From NCBI GenBank assembly GCA_964019165.1, contig OZ025286.1:10224688-10288687 (forward strand): a DNA stretch of 64,000 nucleotides. Reading direction: 5' to 3'. The DNA is from Mastigias papua (Eukaryota > Cnidaria > Scyphozoa > Rhizostomeae > Mastigiidae). The stretch's first letter is position 1. Each line of letters starts with the position of its first letter. A program made the translations under genes and the position numbers. Positions 30,477 through 40,716 of this stretch are shown here, in pieces. The notes under the pieces were generated by a model. The model saw only the letters and a program-made list of their open reading frames with translations, was not told where the DNA came from and ran no database searches.

Positions 30477-33098
30477 ATGAACATGGATGTCGTTGAGAGA
30501 GTCTGTGCTATTGGTAACATTTTGGGTGATCCTTGTCATAAGTTATCATATTGTAGGAAAATAGGTTTAAAGAAGATTGAACTGTTTGATTCTGAAATGC
30601 GTGAAGTTATCATGTGGCGGTCTGGTTTGTCAGTGTTAAACGTTGGTGCTGAAATTTGTCTTCATCACGAGCAACTACTGACAAGCAGATTTGCAAGTAT
30701 GCACATGAAATGTTTTGATCCGTTCAAGAGCCATAGAAAGAATGTTAAACGTGGACTTGCAGAAATTACACTGAAATTTGCAAAAGAGATGACGCAGTAT
30801 GGCTTTAGTGGTGTTATTCCGGGCTATAAAATATGTCCGTCATGTAGAATGAAATTAAAGGGGCAAATTGGTCGGTATGAAGCTGAAGGGGATCTGTCAG
30901 GTATTGATGAGGAAGAATCAAGTTTTGAAGATGCATTTGAACATGATATGTCAGCCAGTTCGAGCAAGGATTCCATAAACATTTCATTGGGCGAACTTGA
31001 TGTGTCACCATTGAAGCTTCATTCTATTCCTCCTCACTCAAAAGTGATTCAAGGAAAGAGAAAGCTAAAACAAGCCACAGCTGCCTTTTCTTCTAAAGTC
31101 GCGTCTGCTTTGCAACTTCAGAGCTCAGATTTACTTGAAGAGAAAGAGCCGACAAAAACATCTGAAACTTTGGAGCAAGATTCTAACGACTTGAAACACC
31201 TGGTTAATCTAATGAAGGAAAAGGTCAAAGCTTCTACCAGAAGAAGAAAAATACAAATTCTGACGTTAACTCCTGAATCTTGGTCAATAAGAAAGGCTGC
31301 AAAAGAATTTCAAGTATCGAAAAAGACCATTCAAAAGGCCCGGAAATTAAAGGAAGAAAAGGGTATTATGGCATTGCCTGATTTAGTGACCAGTAAAAAG
31401 CTGGACAGGCGTATCATTGATGCAGTTCATGCAATGTACAATGATGATGAATATACGAGGCAACTTCCTGGCAAAAAAGACTATGTGAGTACAGCCAAAA
31501 ATGTTCATGTTTCCAAACGGCTCATCTTATGCAATCTGAAAGAGCTTTATGCAATTTTCAAAGAAAAAGATCCGGAAATTACCATAAGTTTCTCAAAATT
31601 CGCAAGTTTGAGACCAAAGTGGTGTGTACCTGTAGGGCCAAAAGGAACTCACTCCATATGCGTATGTACCATGCACCAGAACTTGAAGCTGATGCTGGGG
31701 GCAGTGAATTTTGAAAACAATTACCATGAATTTATTGACATGATTGTTTGTGATAGTGAATCAAATAAGTGCATGGTGCACAGATGTGAAAAATGTCCAG
31801 GCATCAACAATGTCAAGGCAACTCTTAAACGAGTGTTCTTCGACAATAATGATGATGATAGTGAAAGTGACTTAGACAGAGATATCAGCGTCAGTGAGTC
31901 TATAACATATAAGCAATGGACTACTAACGATAGAGCTGATCTGGTGTCTCTAACGACCACAGTTGGAGAATTCATAGAGGATCTATGTGGAAAGCTAGAT
32001 ACAATAACTGCACACTCTTACATAGCCAAAGCACAGGCAAATTATTTGAAATCATTAAAAGAGAAGATGGGAAGGGATGAAGCAATTGTACTTGGAGACT
32101 TTGCGGAAAATTATAAGTTTGTTGTGCAGGACGAAATTCAGGGCTATCACTGGAACCAAAAGCAGTGCACCTTGCATCCAGTTGTAATTTACCACCGCTG
32201 TACTCAAGATTCTGATCTTGCATCAAGATCATTATGCTTTATATCGGATGACTTGGATCATGATGTCTACATGGTGTACAGTGTCATTGAAACATCAGCA
32301 AAATATATTAAAGAAAACATCTCTGCTGGCATCACCATGATTCATTATTTTTCTGATGGTTGTGCAGGTCAGTATAAAAATTGCAAGCATTTTTTAAATT
32401 TATGCCACCATCAGGAAGATTTTGGAATAGGTTGTCAATGGAATTTTTTTGCGACATCACACGGAAAATCCCCATGTGATGGTATCGGGGGAACAGTTAA
32501 GAGAGTGACTGCAAAGGCAAGTCTACAACGATCCATGGAAGATCAAATTCTAAACGCAAAGCTGATGTTTGAATATTGTGATCAGGAAATATTGGGAATC
32601 GAATTTTTCTATTTAGAGAAATCAAGGGTAGACCAAACAAGAAAAAATCTCGAGGAACGTATGGGGCTGGCAAAAACAATTCCTGGAACGAGAGGCTTCC
32701 ACCAGTTCATACCTTTAACACAGAATAGAATTGGTGCTAAGAGAGTTTCAGAAGACAAGCAATTTGCTTTGATTTTTAGTTTTACTACTTCACCAGCTGA
32801 CCAGACTTTGGCACATAACTTGACACCAGGAAGCTTTGTGGTTTCAATGTATGACAGTCATCATTGGTTAGGAGTTGTTTCTCAGATTGACAAAGACAAT
32901 GAAGATGTGCAAATAAAATTCATGCACCCACATTTCCCTACGCATTCATTTGAGTGGCCATCCAGAGAAGACGTATGCTGGGTGCCTGATATTAATGTTT
33001 TGGTAGTAGTTGATACGCCAGTGCCATCAACCAGAAGTGGAAGACAATACCATCTCAGCACCAGTGATATGTCAAGAATCGAGGAAAGTCTTCATTGA
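30477..33098 (+). CDS. Putative transposase of unassigned superfamily, 873 aa
   Basis: Start chosen at the first ATG, 146 bp inside the left repeat; a TATTATATAT lies about 60 bp upstream. No stop or frameshift. Order: Cys/His cluster (about 59-122: ICLHHEQLL, CPSCRMK); acidic/Ser-rich linker; helix-turn-helix-like segment about 263-293 (SIRKAAKEFQVSKKTIQKA); second Cys/His cluster (about 392-441: HSICVCTMHQ, CMVHRCEKCPG); then conserved-looking acidic blocks GDFAENYKF (Asp541), YFSDGCAGQYKN (Asp627) and HGKSPCDGIGGTVKR (Asp668), a candidate RNase-H-fold triad. The C-terminus has a Tudor/SH3-like stretch (SHHWLGVVSQIDKDNEDVQIK). Role as transposase is inferred from position and motifs. Confidence 0.8.
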   Translation: MNMDVVERVCAIGNILGDPCHKLSYCRKIGLKKIELFDSEMREVIMWRSGLSVLNVGAEICLHHEQLLTSRFASMHMKCFDPFKSHRKNVKRGLAEITLKFAKEMTQYGFSGVIPGYKICPSCRMKLKGQIGRYEAEGDLSGIDEEESSFEDAFEHDMSASSSKDSINISLGELDVSPLKLHSIPPHSKVIQGKRKLKQATAAFSSKVASALQLQSSDLLEEKEPTKTSETLEQDSNDLKHLVNLMKEKVKASTRRRKIQILTLTPESWSIRKAAKEFQVSKKTIQKARKLKEEKGIMALPDLVTSKKLDRRIIDAVHAMYNDDEYTRQLPGKKDYVSTAKNVHVSKRLILCNLKELYAIFKEKDPEITISFSKFASLRPKWCVPVGPKGTHSICVCTMHQNLKLMLGAVNFENNYHEFIDMIVCDSESNKCMVHRCEKCPGINNVKATLKRVFFDNNDDDSESDLDRDISVSESITYKQWTTNDRADLVSLTTTVGEFIEDLCGKLDTITAHSYIAKAQANYLKSLKEKMGRDEAIVLGDFAENYKFVVQDEIQGYHWNQKQCTLHPVVIYHRCTQDSDLASRSLCFISDDLDHDVYMVYSVIETSAKYIKENISAGITMIHYFSDGCAGQYKNCKHFLNLCHHQEDFGIGCQWNFFATSHGKSPCDGIGGTVKRVTAKASLQRSMEDQILNAKLMFEYCDQEILGIEFFYLEKSRVDQTRKNLEERMGLAKTIPGTRGFHQFIPLTQNRIGAKRVSEDKQFALIFSFTTSPADQTLAHNLTPGSFVVSMYDSHHWLGVVSQIDKDNEDVQIKFMHPHFPTHSFEWPSREDVCWVPDINVLVVVDTPVPSTRSGRQYHLSTSDMSRIEESLH

Positions 33099-33150
33099 AC
33101 ACAATGAAAGTAACTTATCAATGTCACATTGCTTTGCTGCTGTACATACA

Positions 33151-34046
33151 TCAATTGGCACAATGAAACTTTCCGCTTGTTCAATATATGATACGTAACT
33201 TTGTAGGCAATTATCACTACCTTAGAAAAGGTGAATGCGCAATATAGAGCACTCCAAGCGGATATTCGGAAAGGAAATTCTAAAAGCTCTTGAAGTGAGT
33301 TTCAAGTTTCAACTGAGCAGAAGTATATATATATATATACATATATACTATATATACTTATTTATTTATTTATATACGACAACCTACTTCACTATTTTAA
33401 AGAATTTTGACATCCACATAGAATATACTTGTTTCCAAACTTAAAAACACAGGTGCTTTGACTGCTAAAACTCTTGATGAGCCAACAAAAATTTTGTCAA
33501 ACTCTTCCTCAAAATGTGAGTTTTTGAATCAAGATATCTCCAGATATGGAGATATACCTATTGTGAGTTTTTGTAGAGAATAGCTTTAGACCTTCAGAAA
33601 CCTCTATGACAAAATTGGAGGATATCACATTTTCGCTACACCATCAAAATGTGCCAAGTTTTGAGGCACTTCCGTTGCTAAGGAAACTAGTGGTCCTTGG
33701 ATACCACCCATTTAAGTGCTCTTCTAGTTGTTTTAGCATATTTCTGATGTCATTTTTGAGTTCCTGAGCATTGATTTGCCCATATATGAAACTTGCATGG
33801 TACAATTCTGTTTACTTCATCAAATATTAACACAACAAAATGTCCAAAAACTGCGCATAAACGAGCGGGCGAAAATTGGCCCAAAATGGCACAAATTTCA
33901 ATAGGATCTAATTTTGGAACAGGTTGATATATTGAGCTGAAATTTTCAGGTTATATTTGTTTCATGAAAAATTACATCCTCACCAAAAATTAGCCAATTC
34001 TGAGCTGGTGGGTTACATAGGTGTCCCCCTTTGACATGGAATGACC
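33151..34046 (-). repeat. Right terminal inverted repeat (896 bp)
   Basis: Reverse complement of the left repeat. The only visible length difference (9 nt) is in the outermost 40-50 bp. Confidence 0.95.
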
Positions 34047-35110
34047 CTGTTGTAATCCATAAAGTAATAGGGATAGCATACCAGCCGTGAAATGGTTACT
34101 TTGTTCACTGATGATTCATTCAAATATTTTTGACAAGGCTGTTGGGATACTAATAGGTCTATAGTTGACTATTTGACATGGATCCCCCTTCTTATATATT
34201 GCACATGCATCTGCCTCTTTTGGTTTGTCCGGAAAGAAACAGTTATCCATAGTTGCATTTATGCTGTCAGTTAAGTATGGGCAAATCACCTCTTTCGCTT
34301 CCTGTATAATTTTTTTTGTAAATTATCACTACTTGGTTTGTTAGCCTCTAATGCTTCTATTTTAGACATGACATGCAACAAAGTCACAAACCTAAATTCA
34401 AATGTATGGCCCATTTTTACCTTTCTGTTTATGGCAATAATGCTTGGGGGATTTTTATACTTTGCCACAGCTATGTCAATCTTCCTGTCAGGGGTCTTAT
34501 GTATCCCAACGTCTTTAAATGTAGGATCTAGACCTAGACAGTTTTTTGTAGTCACAAAATGGGAGTTAGGGGATTCAGCAATTACTTTATCATCTGTTAT
34601 AATAGTATCATCCTCAATGAGAACAGTCATGCTGACAGTCAGATTTCTTTGTTGTCTTACTTTTTCCCAGTTTTATTCGCCTTTTTCTTTAGTCTACTTC
34701 TTTTCATAATTGCTCGTCTCATATCAGCTTGCACATGGGGCTATTTATTCCCTCTACCAGCCCTTTGCTTCAATGGTGCATGTTCCTGTACCACACTTTC
34801 TATGACCGACTGTAAATCTTGATAGTCAGCATGAGTGGTTTCCCGAAGTTTATTATGTAGGTCTCTTTCGAAATCTTCCTTTTGGAAATTTCTATATTCT
34901 CAATATCTGATAATCTTAGGGGACAACTTTACATAGATTGATTTTAGTATAGTGTAAATCATATCGTGATGATCACTGAAGCCAGTTTTCGACAATTGGC
35001 TTTTCATGAAGGATTGTTTCATATTCGTCATTGTTAACTGATTGCTCGGAAAGGATGAATCAAGCGTACTCTCTGCAATAACTATTATATCGCGTGTGTC
35101 TTTCATCATA
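34047..35110 (-). pseudogene. Non-LTR element B, endonuclease remnant and RT N-terminal region
   Basis: 35109-34900 encodes the start of an apurinic-type endonuclease (DIIVIAESTLDSSFPSNQ) fused directly to its C-terminal end (KTGFSDHHDMI), so the middle of the domain is deleted. 34630-34286 encodes the linker and early RT region (VTTKNCLGL, HKTPDRKID). Further RT remnants run to the transposon boundary at 34047. Stops and frameshifts are frequent. Confidence 0.7.
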
Positions 35111-36110
35111 TAAGAGAACTGTTCAAACTCTTACCGAGTTAATATTTATGTATCCTATTATGATATTTTTGTGGGTTATCCAATCTCAGCTTTTTCATCT
35201 CTTCAAAGCAGTCAGAAAGAAACCTACTGTGCAGTGGATGGAGGAGCCACTAGTTTGTATAGAGTGCAAGGGTAAATGTGTAGTTACCCCCTCCCAATAT
35301 TTTGAAGCTGTGATAAGTTAGATTCATCCAAAATTGCAATAAAAGTTATTGAAATTTCTTACATTTATACCGATGAATTCATGAACCGTTTTCTATCTGA
35401 AATATGTGAACCTCTTTGCTCAAACAGGGCATTTTCCTTTCATTGCCATGGTGTAGTCCAACAATTTTTCCAGACCCCTATTTCTCTTCCTCTGATAACA
35501 AGACATCAGCATAGGGCTATGATTCTAACTTATACTCATAATCTTTGGAATGTGTTGAAGGGTGTGGTCTTGTCACTATTATACACGATGTTTTATAAAT
35601 GAGCTTGCATAAGGGAATTGTTCTGTCATTTGATGGTAGAATATCAATTTGTATGTCCTTATGTCCACAAATCTTCCAGAACTTTATGTTCACTATTTGA
35701 GATTTTAAGGAAATATGCCTTGATATTCTTATACTCTTGCCAATCTTCCTGCAGAACCAGGCCCCTAATTCCACAAAATACCTAATAATGATACTCAGTT
35801 TTCAATTCCTCACATAGTTGCCGCTAAAATGTCCCCATGGCTAGGAGCAGTAGCTAAAATAATACTTAGAAAGAGCTTAGTTTATGTCTTGTAAGTACTG
35901 GAACACATTTAATCCAACCAATTTCTCATCACTGTGCTCCTCTGCTACTTGCTGAAACACTGAAGTATGGAAAATTCAACTGTTGACCATCAGTCTAGCA
36001 TTGCTTACAAAACTCTGTGCAATATGAGGATTTTATCATGTAAACAGGGGAACAAGCAGACATTTAATAGGGAACACAGGGGCATGTGCCCCACTGAGGT
36101 ACATGAATGA
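35111..36110. other. 1 kb without recognisable gene
   Basis: AT-rich, no domain or clear repeat boundary seen. This may include the 5' region of non-LTR element B. Confidence 0.4.
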
Positions 36111-36130
36111 TCTACCCGTAATTGATAAAA

Positions 36131-36238
36131 GTTAAAACGAGCAGAAACGAGCTGAAACCACCAGAAACGACCTGCAAACGACCTGAAACGAGCTGAAACG
36201 ACCTGAAACGACCTGCAAACGACCTGAAACGATTTGAT
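36131..36238 (-). repeat. Decameric minisatellite (copy 1)
   Basis: Ten-base units on the minus strand of the type CAGGTCGTTT, CAGCTCGTTT and GCAGGTCGTT, about ten units, ending in TTTTAACTTTTATCAATTAC. The same unit and end occur at 48682-48776. Confidence 0.85.
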
Positions 36239-36439
36239 AGGACAATCTCAGACGGGGGAAGCCGGATTTGTCCATTTGAACAATGGATAGCATGCTGAAA
36301 CAACATGAACAACCCTAATTCCGGAACCGAAGGAGACACCGTTTATCAAGTGCAAAGTGCTAATGCCCTCTGAGGGCTGTGAAGCTGTCATTAGGGGCTT
36401 GCCCATTGCAGACAAGAAACAGGGATGTTTATTTTTAAC

Positions 36440-36865
36440 ACATGCTCAGAGATATTTCATTATTTTTAACACATGCTCAGAGATCTTCTCGTGGTGATCT
36501 GTTTCTGGCTAATATAAACACGTCACAATATGGCTTGAAATCAATTCGATATTTGGGGGCAAAATTATGGAATGAATTACCTATTGCACTAAGAACTTCT
36601 ACGGCAAAATTTACATTCAAAAAGTCTTTAAAACTTCATTTCTTAAATGCAAGGTAATTGCAATGGAACTACCATCACTTACTGTATTTCTAATGCAAAT
36701 TTTTGAACATCCCGTGTGCCAAAGCTAAAAGGGGAGCCTCCTTCTCGTTAGTTAATCTACTTAGGAGGTTCCTCCTGAAGAATTCTGTTTTTGTTTTATG
36801 TTGTGTTTTATTGTACTTAGAGGCAGAATTTAAAAAATGATGATGATGATGATGATGATGATTAT
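36440..36865 (+). pseudogene. 3' end of a non-LTR retrotransposon (fragment C)
   Basis: About 65 codons of the RT C-terminal tail (YLGAKLWNELPIALR, FKKSLKLHFL), stop near 36657, a short 3' untranslated region, and a (GAT)n tail at about 36838-36862. The last is the usual microsatellite terminus of CR1/L2-like elements. The upstream part is missing through 5' truncation. Confidence 0.8.
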
Positions 36866-37538
36866 AATAATCATTACGTTGAGTGAATTATTGGCACGGG
36901 CTTTGGAACGTGTGCATGGGGGTCATAGGGAGGACTTTTTAACCGGGACAGTAGCATAGACAGGGGGCAAACAAAGGGGGCAAGTGCCCCCTAATGATAA
37001 AAGTTTATGTCCGAGAAAAGCTCAAATCAGTAACAAAGTCGTTACCTCAAGAGGGCTTAGCTCCCTCTGGTTGTTGTTGGATATATTTTCACAAATTTTG
37101 TTTGTGTTTTCCGATGGTTCAAAGGGTGTGTCCGAGGACCGCATTAATCCATGGGATCAGAGGACCCCTACCCAGTCCTAACGCTATGGATCCCCAAGCA
37201 GAACTTTGAAAGTTCTAATCCTACGAATAGTTTTAATTCCTGATAACGCATGAAATACATGTGTTTATTTTATAAGAACGTTTTCTCATCCAGTACTGAA
37301 CTTTTTTTTAGCTTTTTTTTGGGATTTATCCATTCAAACATTCTTACAACTTTCTTAGCAAGAATAGTTGAGTTTGAGTAGCAATACAGTGTTACACAGA
37401 TAGACAGGCACTACACAAAGACAACATTGAAATGCATAGAATTTCATATAAAATCTATGTACATTAAATGAAAGGGATGATGAGCTTGTATAAAAATTGG
37501 AACATGGAGTTTGTTTGAATTTATTGACTTTCTTAGGC
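36866..37538. other. Stretch without recognisable gene
   Basis: A G-rich segment (about 36965-36995, GGGGGCAAGTGCCCCC) resembles the hAT-type subterminal palindromes seen elsewhere in the window, but no paired end was found. Otherwise nothing is seen. Confidence 0.4.
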
Positions 37539-37713
37539 ATTTTCATTTCATTTTTCATTTTATAATATTTATACACGTAAAAAGTTTCAGTTATAAATAC
37601 TGTTTTTCAAACTGACGTGTTAAAAACAAATTAATAGATATAATATTACAAAAAAAGTAGCCCTAATACAATCATTTGATAAAACAGAAAAGAAAGCGAG
37701 ATAAAGGAAATCA

Positions 37714-40713
37714 TTAGCTCTGGCTCAGTGCATCGACATCGTTTTTTGATAGCCGTTTGAAGGCATTGAGGGAGGTTGCCACTTTAGCTTCCCTACTCAA
37801 GCTGTTCCAAAGTCTGGCCCCTCGATACGAGAATGACTTCTGACCAGCGCTAGTTATTAAAAGTGGCAATTTTAGATCTGTGTCAGTTGAGCGTAGTACA
37901 CGACCGTTGCTTCCTGAACATCTTGTGAACAGATTTCGCATGTATTCGGGTGCAAGCTCATTCAGAGATTTATAAACCATTGTTGCTGTTTCTTTGTGAA
38001 TAAGACTGGAAATCGTTGGCCAACCTAGGCTCTGGATGAGTGGGGCCGCTGATGCATCATATCCACTATTCATAACTATTCTCGCAGCCCGATTTTGTAC
38101 CTTTTGCAGGCTGTCAATTTTACGCTTACTGCAATTACCCCATACGGAGCAACAGTAACTCAAATGAGGCTCAACCAAGCCTCGGTACATTTTTGCAAGA
38201 ACTTCTGAAGAAAGATATTTCTTCGAATATTTGACCAGTCCAAGAGCTTGGAGTGCCTTTTTCTTTACCATATCAATATGGTCATCCCATTTGAGTTGAT
38301 TGTCAACTTGAACACCAAGATATTTAAAGCTACTAACGATCTCAATATTATCATTATTTATTACAAACGCTGGTTGAGCATCAGGCTGGCTTTGGATCTT
38401 ACGGATATTTGGGCCTGAACCAACAATCAGAGATTGGGTTTTAACGACATTTAATGAAAGCTTGTTTCCATGCAACCAGTCCTGTAAGTTCGAAATATCA
38501 CAGTTTAAGTCATGTTGAAGATCAGCGAGACTCATAGAGGAGTGCGATATTGTAGTGTCATCTGCGTACATACTGACATGCGCTTTTTCAAGCGAAAAAG
38601 GTAAATCATTTATGTAGATCAGAAACAAAAGTGGACCAAGACAGGAGCCTTGTGGGACACCACAATTTATATCACTTATACTAGATGAAACACCATTGAC
38701 TTTGCAAAATTGCTTACGGTTGTTAAGATACGAGGCGAACCAATCGTGTTCAAGACCATTTACACTATGCTTTGCAAGTTTTTGCAAAAGAATGTTGTGG
38801 TCAACCGTATCAAATGCTTTCTTTAGGTCAATGAAAATCAAACCAGTATATTCTCCTTTGTCGATGTTAAGGTACCAGTCGTTCGTGTTTTTCATAAGAC
38901 AGGTAACAACGGAGTGTAAGGATCTAAAGCCAGACTGATGCCGGTATATAAGCTTATTGGTGTTTAAGTAATCATAAAACTGATCGTACAAAAGTTTCTC
39001 AAAAAGGCGCGAGATGAGTGGTAAGACAGAGATGGGCCTATAGTTAGATCTGTCATCCCTTTGACCACTCTTAAAGATAGGGGCAACATGAGCTATCTTC
39101 CAACAATCAGGGAACTTCCCAGAAAATAGCGATAAATTGAACAAATCACACAAAGATCCTTTAATAATGGGCAAAGCTATCTTCAAGAAGAAGCTTGCAA
39201 TTCCATCATTACCGGATCCATGGGAAGTTTTCATTTTATTTAATGAAGCTATTAACTTATCCGTCATGATTGCTGAGAAGGCAAAGCTCGATGAAGGCCT
39301 ATCAATAGAATATTCATTCGACAAGAGAGGGTTAGGTTTGTCAGGAATCTTCTTACTTAGCCTATCTCCAATGGTGCAAAAGAACTCATTCATCGATGAT
39401 GCGATCTTAGCCGAATCAGAAATATTCTCACCATCAACCTTAAGAGAAGCTACAAATGTTGTGCTCGATTTCTTATTAATGATTTGATTGATTGTTTTCC
39501 ATGTTTTCTTCAGGTCACCTTGAAACTGGGTGATTTTTTCAGAGAAATATTCACGTTTTAGTTGCCTGTTTAAGTTGTTGGCTTTATTCCTGATTTGCCT
39601 ATAGGACTGCATTAATAGCTTAGAATTACTTCTAACAGCCTTGATTTTCAATTTGTCCCTTGTCTTCACCAGTTTGAAATAACTGCTATTAAGCCAAGGC
39701 GTGAATTTATCGGACACTCGTCTGTGTAATGTTGGTGCATGCTTCTCAAGGATAAGTGAGAACATTCTGGTCCAGCCGTTAACCGCCTCATCAATATCCT
39801 GAGCCTGCGATACAAGTCCTTCCCAGTCAACCTCAGAAAGATCAGATAGGAAAGCTGTTTTATCAAAATTTTTTAACTGTCTAGATGTTATATATTTGTG
39901 CTCCCTTTTCACCCCTCCATGGAGCTTTCTGACACAATAGATAAGGTAATGATCACTGAGACAAGTCTTAAATACCCCAGAATCAGCAATGTTTGATTGA
40001 TTAGTGGTTGCAATATGATCAATTAAAGTAGATGTTTCAACAGTGACCCTAGTATGTTCTTTTATGACCTGACTCATGCCGAAAAGATCATACAGTTCAC
40101 GTAAATGAGAAATGTAGCTCAGATTAGCATCTGTGGTAGAAAAATCACTAAAGTCACAATTGGTATCACCTAGGAGTATCATTTCCTTATTTTCCCCGTC
40201 AAAATACCTTAAATTCTCTTCAAGGCATTCAAAACAAGAAACTGGACTATTTGGGGGCCTATACCACCCAAGGATGATAAATGGAAGCGAGTTTTTAGGC
40301 TCCACCTCGATACAAACTAGCTCAAGTGATTTATTAGGAAAATCCTCTCTAGGTTTGAAATTGACTGTATTCTTTACGTAAAGTGCTACACCGCCTCCAT
40401 TTCTATTCCTATCACATCTTTTAAGAGAATAATCATCGATGGCTATAAGTTGATCCTCGACTTTATCATTTATTTTTGTTTCATTTACGACCAAGATGTC
40501 TATCTTCTTATTTTCAACCAGCAACCTGATTTCATCTATCTTTGGGATGAGACTATTGACATTCAGTGAGGCCATTACCAAGCCTTTCTTGCGACCAAGG
40601 GGGTGAATATGGGGTTTCTTATTGGCACTACTGTTAGTTTCTTTGGCCTGAGTATCAGTTTCACAGGCATTTGACTCTAGACCCCCCTCGACACTGCTAT
40701 CTCCGGCTAATTG
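37714..40713 (-). CDS. Non-LTR D ORF2: apurinic endonuclease and reverse transcriptase
   Basis: The first ATG is at 40575, giving 953 aa. The frame is open back to the ORF1 stop (another 46 codons) with no AUG, so readthrough or reinitiation is plausible. Endonuclease blocks: SLNVNSL, VVNETK (Glu), LGDTNCDF (Asp; Thr replaces the usual Phe) and CLSDHYLI (SDH). RT blocks: NYRPISVLPL, FIDLKKAFDTVDH (A), GVPQGSCLGPLLFLIYINDL (B), MYADDT (C) and FKYLGVQVD (thumb side). The C-terminus has the usual VQNRAARIV and SYRGARLWNSL. Confidence 0.95.
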   Translation of the reverse strand, partial: QLAGDSSVEGGLESNACETDTQAKETNSSANKKPHIHPLGRKKGLVMASLNVNSLIPKIDEIRLLVENKKIDILVVNETKINDKVEDQLIAIDDYSLKRCDRNRNGGGVALYVKNTVNFKPREDFPNKSLELVCIEVEPKNSLPFIILGWYRPPNSPVSCFECLEENLRYFDGENKEMILLGDTNCDFSDFSTTDANLSYISHLRELYDLFGMSQVIKEHTRVTVETSTLIDHIATTNQSNIADSGVFKTCLSDHYLIYCVRKLHGGVKREHKYITSRQLKNFDKTAFLSDLSEVDWEGLVSQAQDIDEAVNGWTRMFSLILEKHAPTLHRRVSDKFTPWLNSSYFKLVKTRDKLKIKAVRSNSKLLMQSYRQIRNKANNLNRQLKREYFSEKITQFQGDLKKTWKTINQIINKKSSTTFVASLKVDGENISDSAKIASSMNEFFCTIGDRLSKKIPDKPNPLLSNEYSIDRPSSSFAFSAIMTDKLIASLNKMKTSHGSGNDGIASFFLKIALPIIKGSLCDLFNLSLFSGKFPDCWKIAHVAPIFKSGQRDDRSNYRPISVLPLISRLFEKLLYDQFYDYLNTNKLIYRHQSGFRSLHSVVTCLMKNTNDWYLNIDKGEYTGLIFIDLKKAFDTVDHNILLQKLAKHSVNGLEHDWFASYLNNRKQFCKVNGVSSSISDINCGVPQGSCLGPLLFLIYINDLPFSLEKAHVSMYADDTTISHSSMSLADLQHDLNCDISNLQDWLHGNKLSLNVVKTQSLIVGSGPNIRKIQSQPDAQPAFVINNDNIEIVSSFKYLGVQVDNQLKWDDHIDMVKKKALQALGLVKYSKKYLSSEVLAKMYRGLVEPHLSYCCSVWGNCSKRKIDSLQKVQNRAARIVMNSGYDASAAPLIQSLGWPTISSLIHKETATMVYKSLNELAPEYMRNLFTRCSGSNGRVLRSTDTDLKLPLLITSAGQKSFSYRGARLWNSLSREAKVATSLNAFKRLSKNDVDALSQS

Positions 40714-40716
40714 TTA
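40708..40716 (-). promoter_or_regulatory. Candidate stop-codon readthrough site UAA-CAA-UUA
   Basis: The ORF1 stop TAA (40716-40714) is followed in frame by CAA TTA, matching the CARYYA context of tobamovirus-type readthrough. ORF2 is in the same frame with no further stop. Function is inferred; the sequence itself is certain. Confidence 0.6.

Larger units (their letters stand above)
29426..34046 (+). mobile_element. Unassigned DNA transposon with about 900-bp inverted repeats (4,621 bp)
   Basis: The ends start GGTCATTCCA in both orientations. The 6-bp target duplication CTGTTG is at 29420-29425 and 34047-34052. Left inverted repeat 29426-30330 (905 bp); right 33151-34046 (896 bp). They look identical by eye apart from the outermost 40-50 bp. 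A single intact gene fills the centre. The insertion interrupts the RT of non-LTR element B, whose frame is consistent on both sides. TIR length, 6-bp duplication and protein do not match any superfamily I can recall with confidence. Confidence 0.93.
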
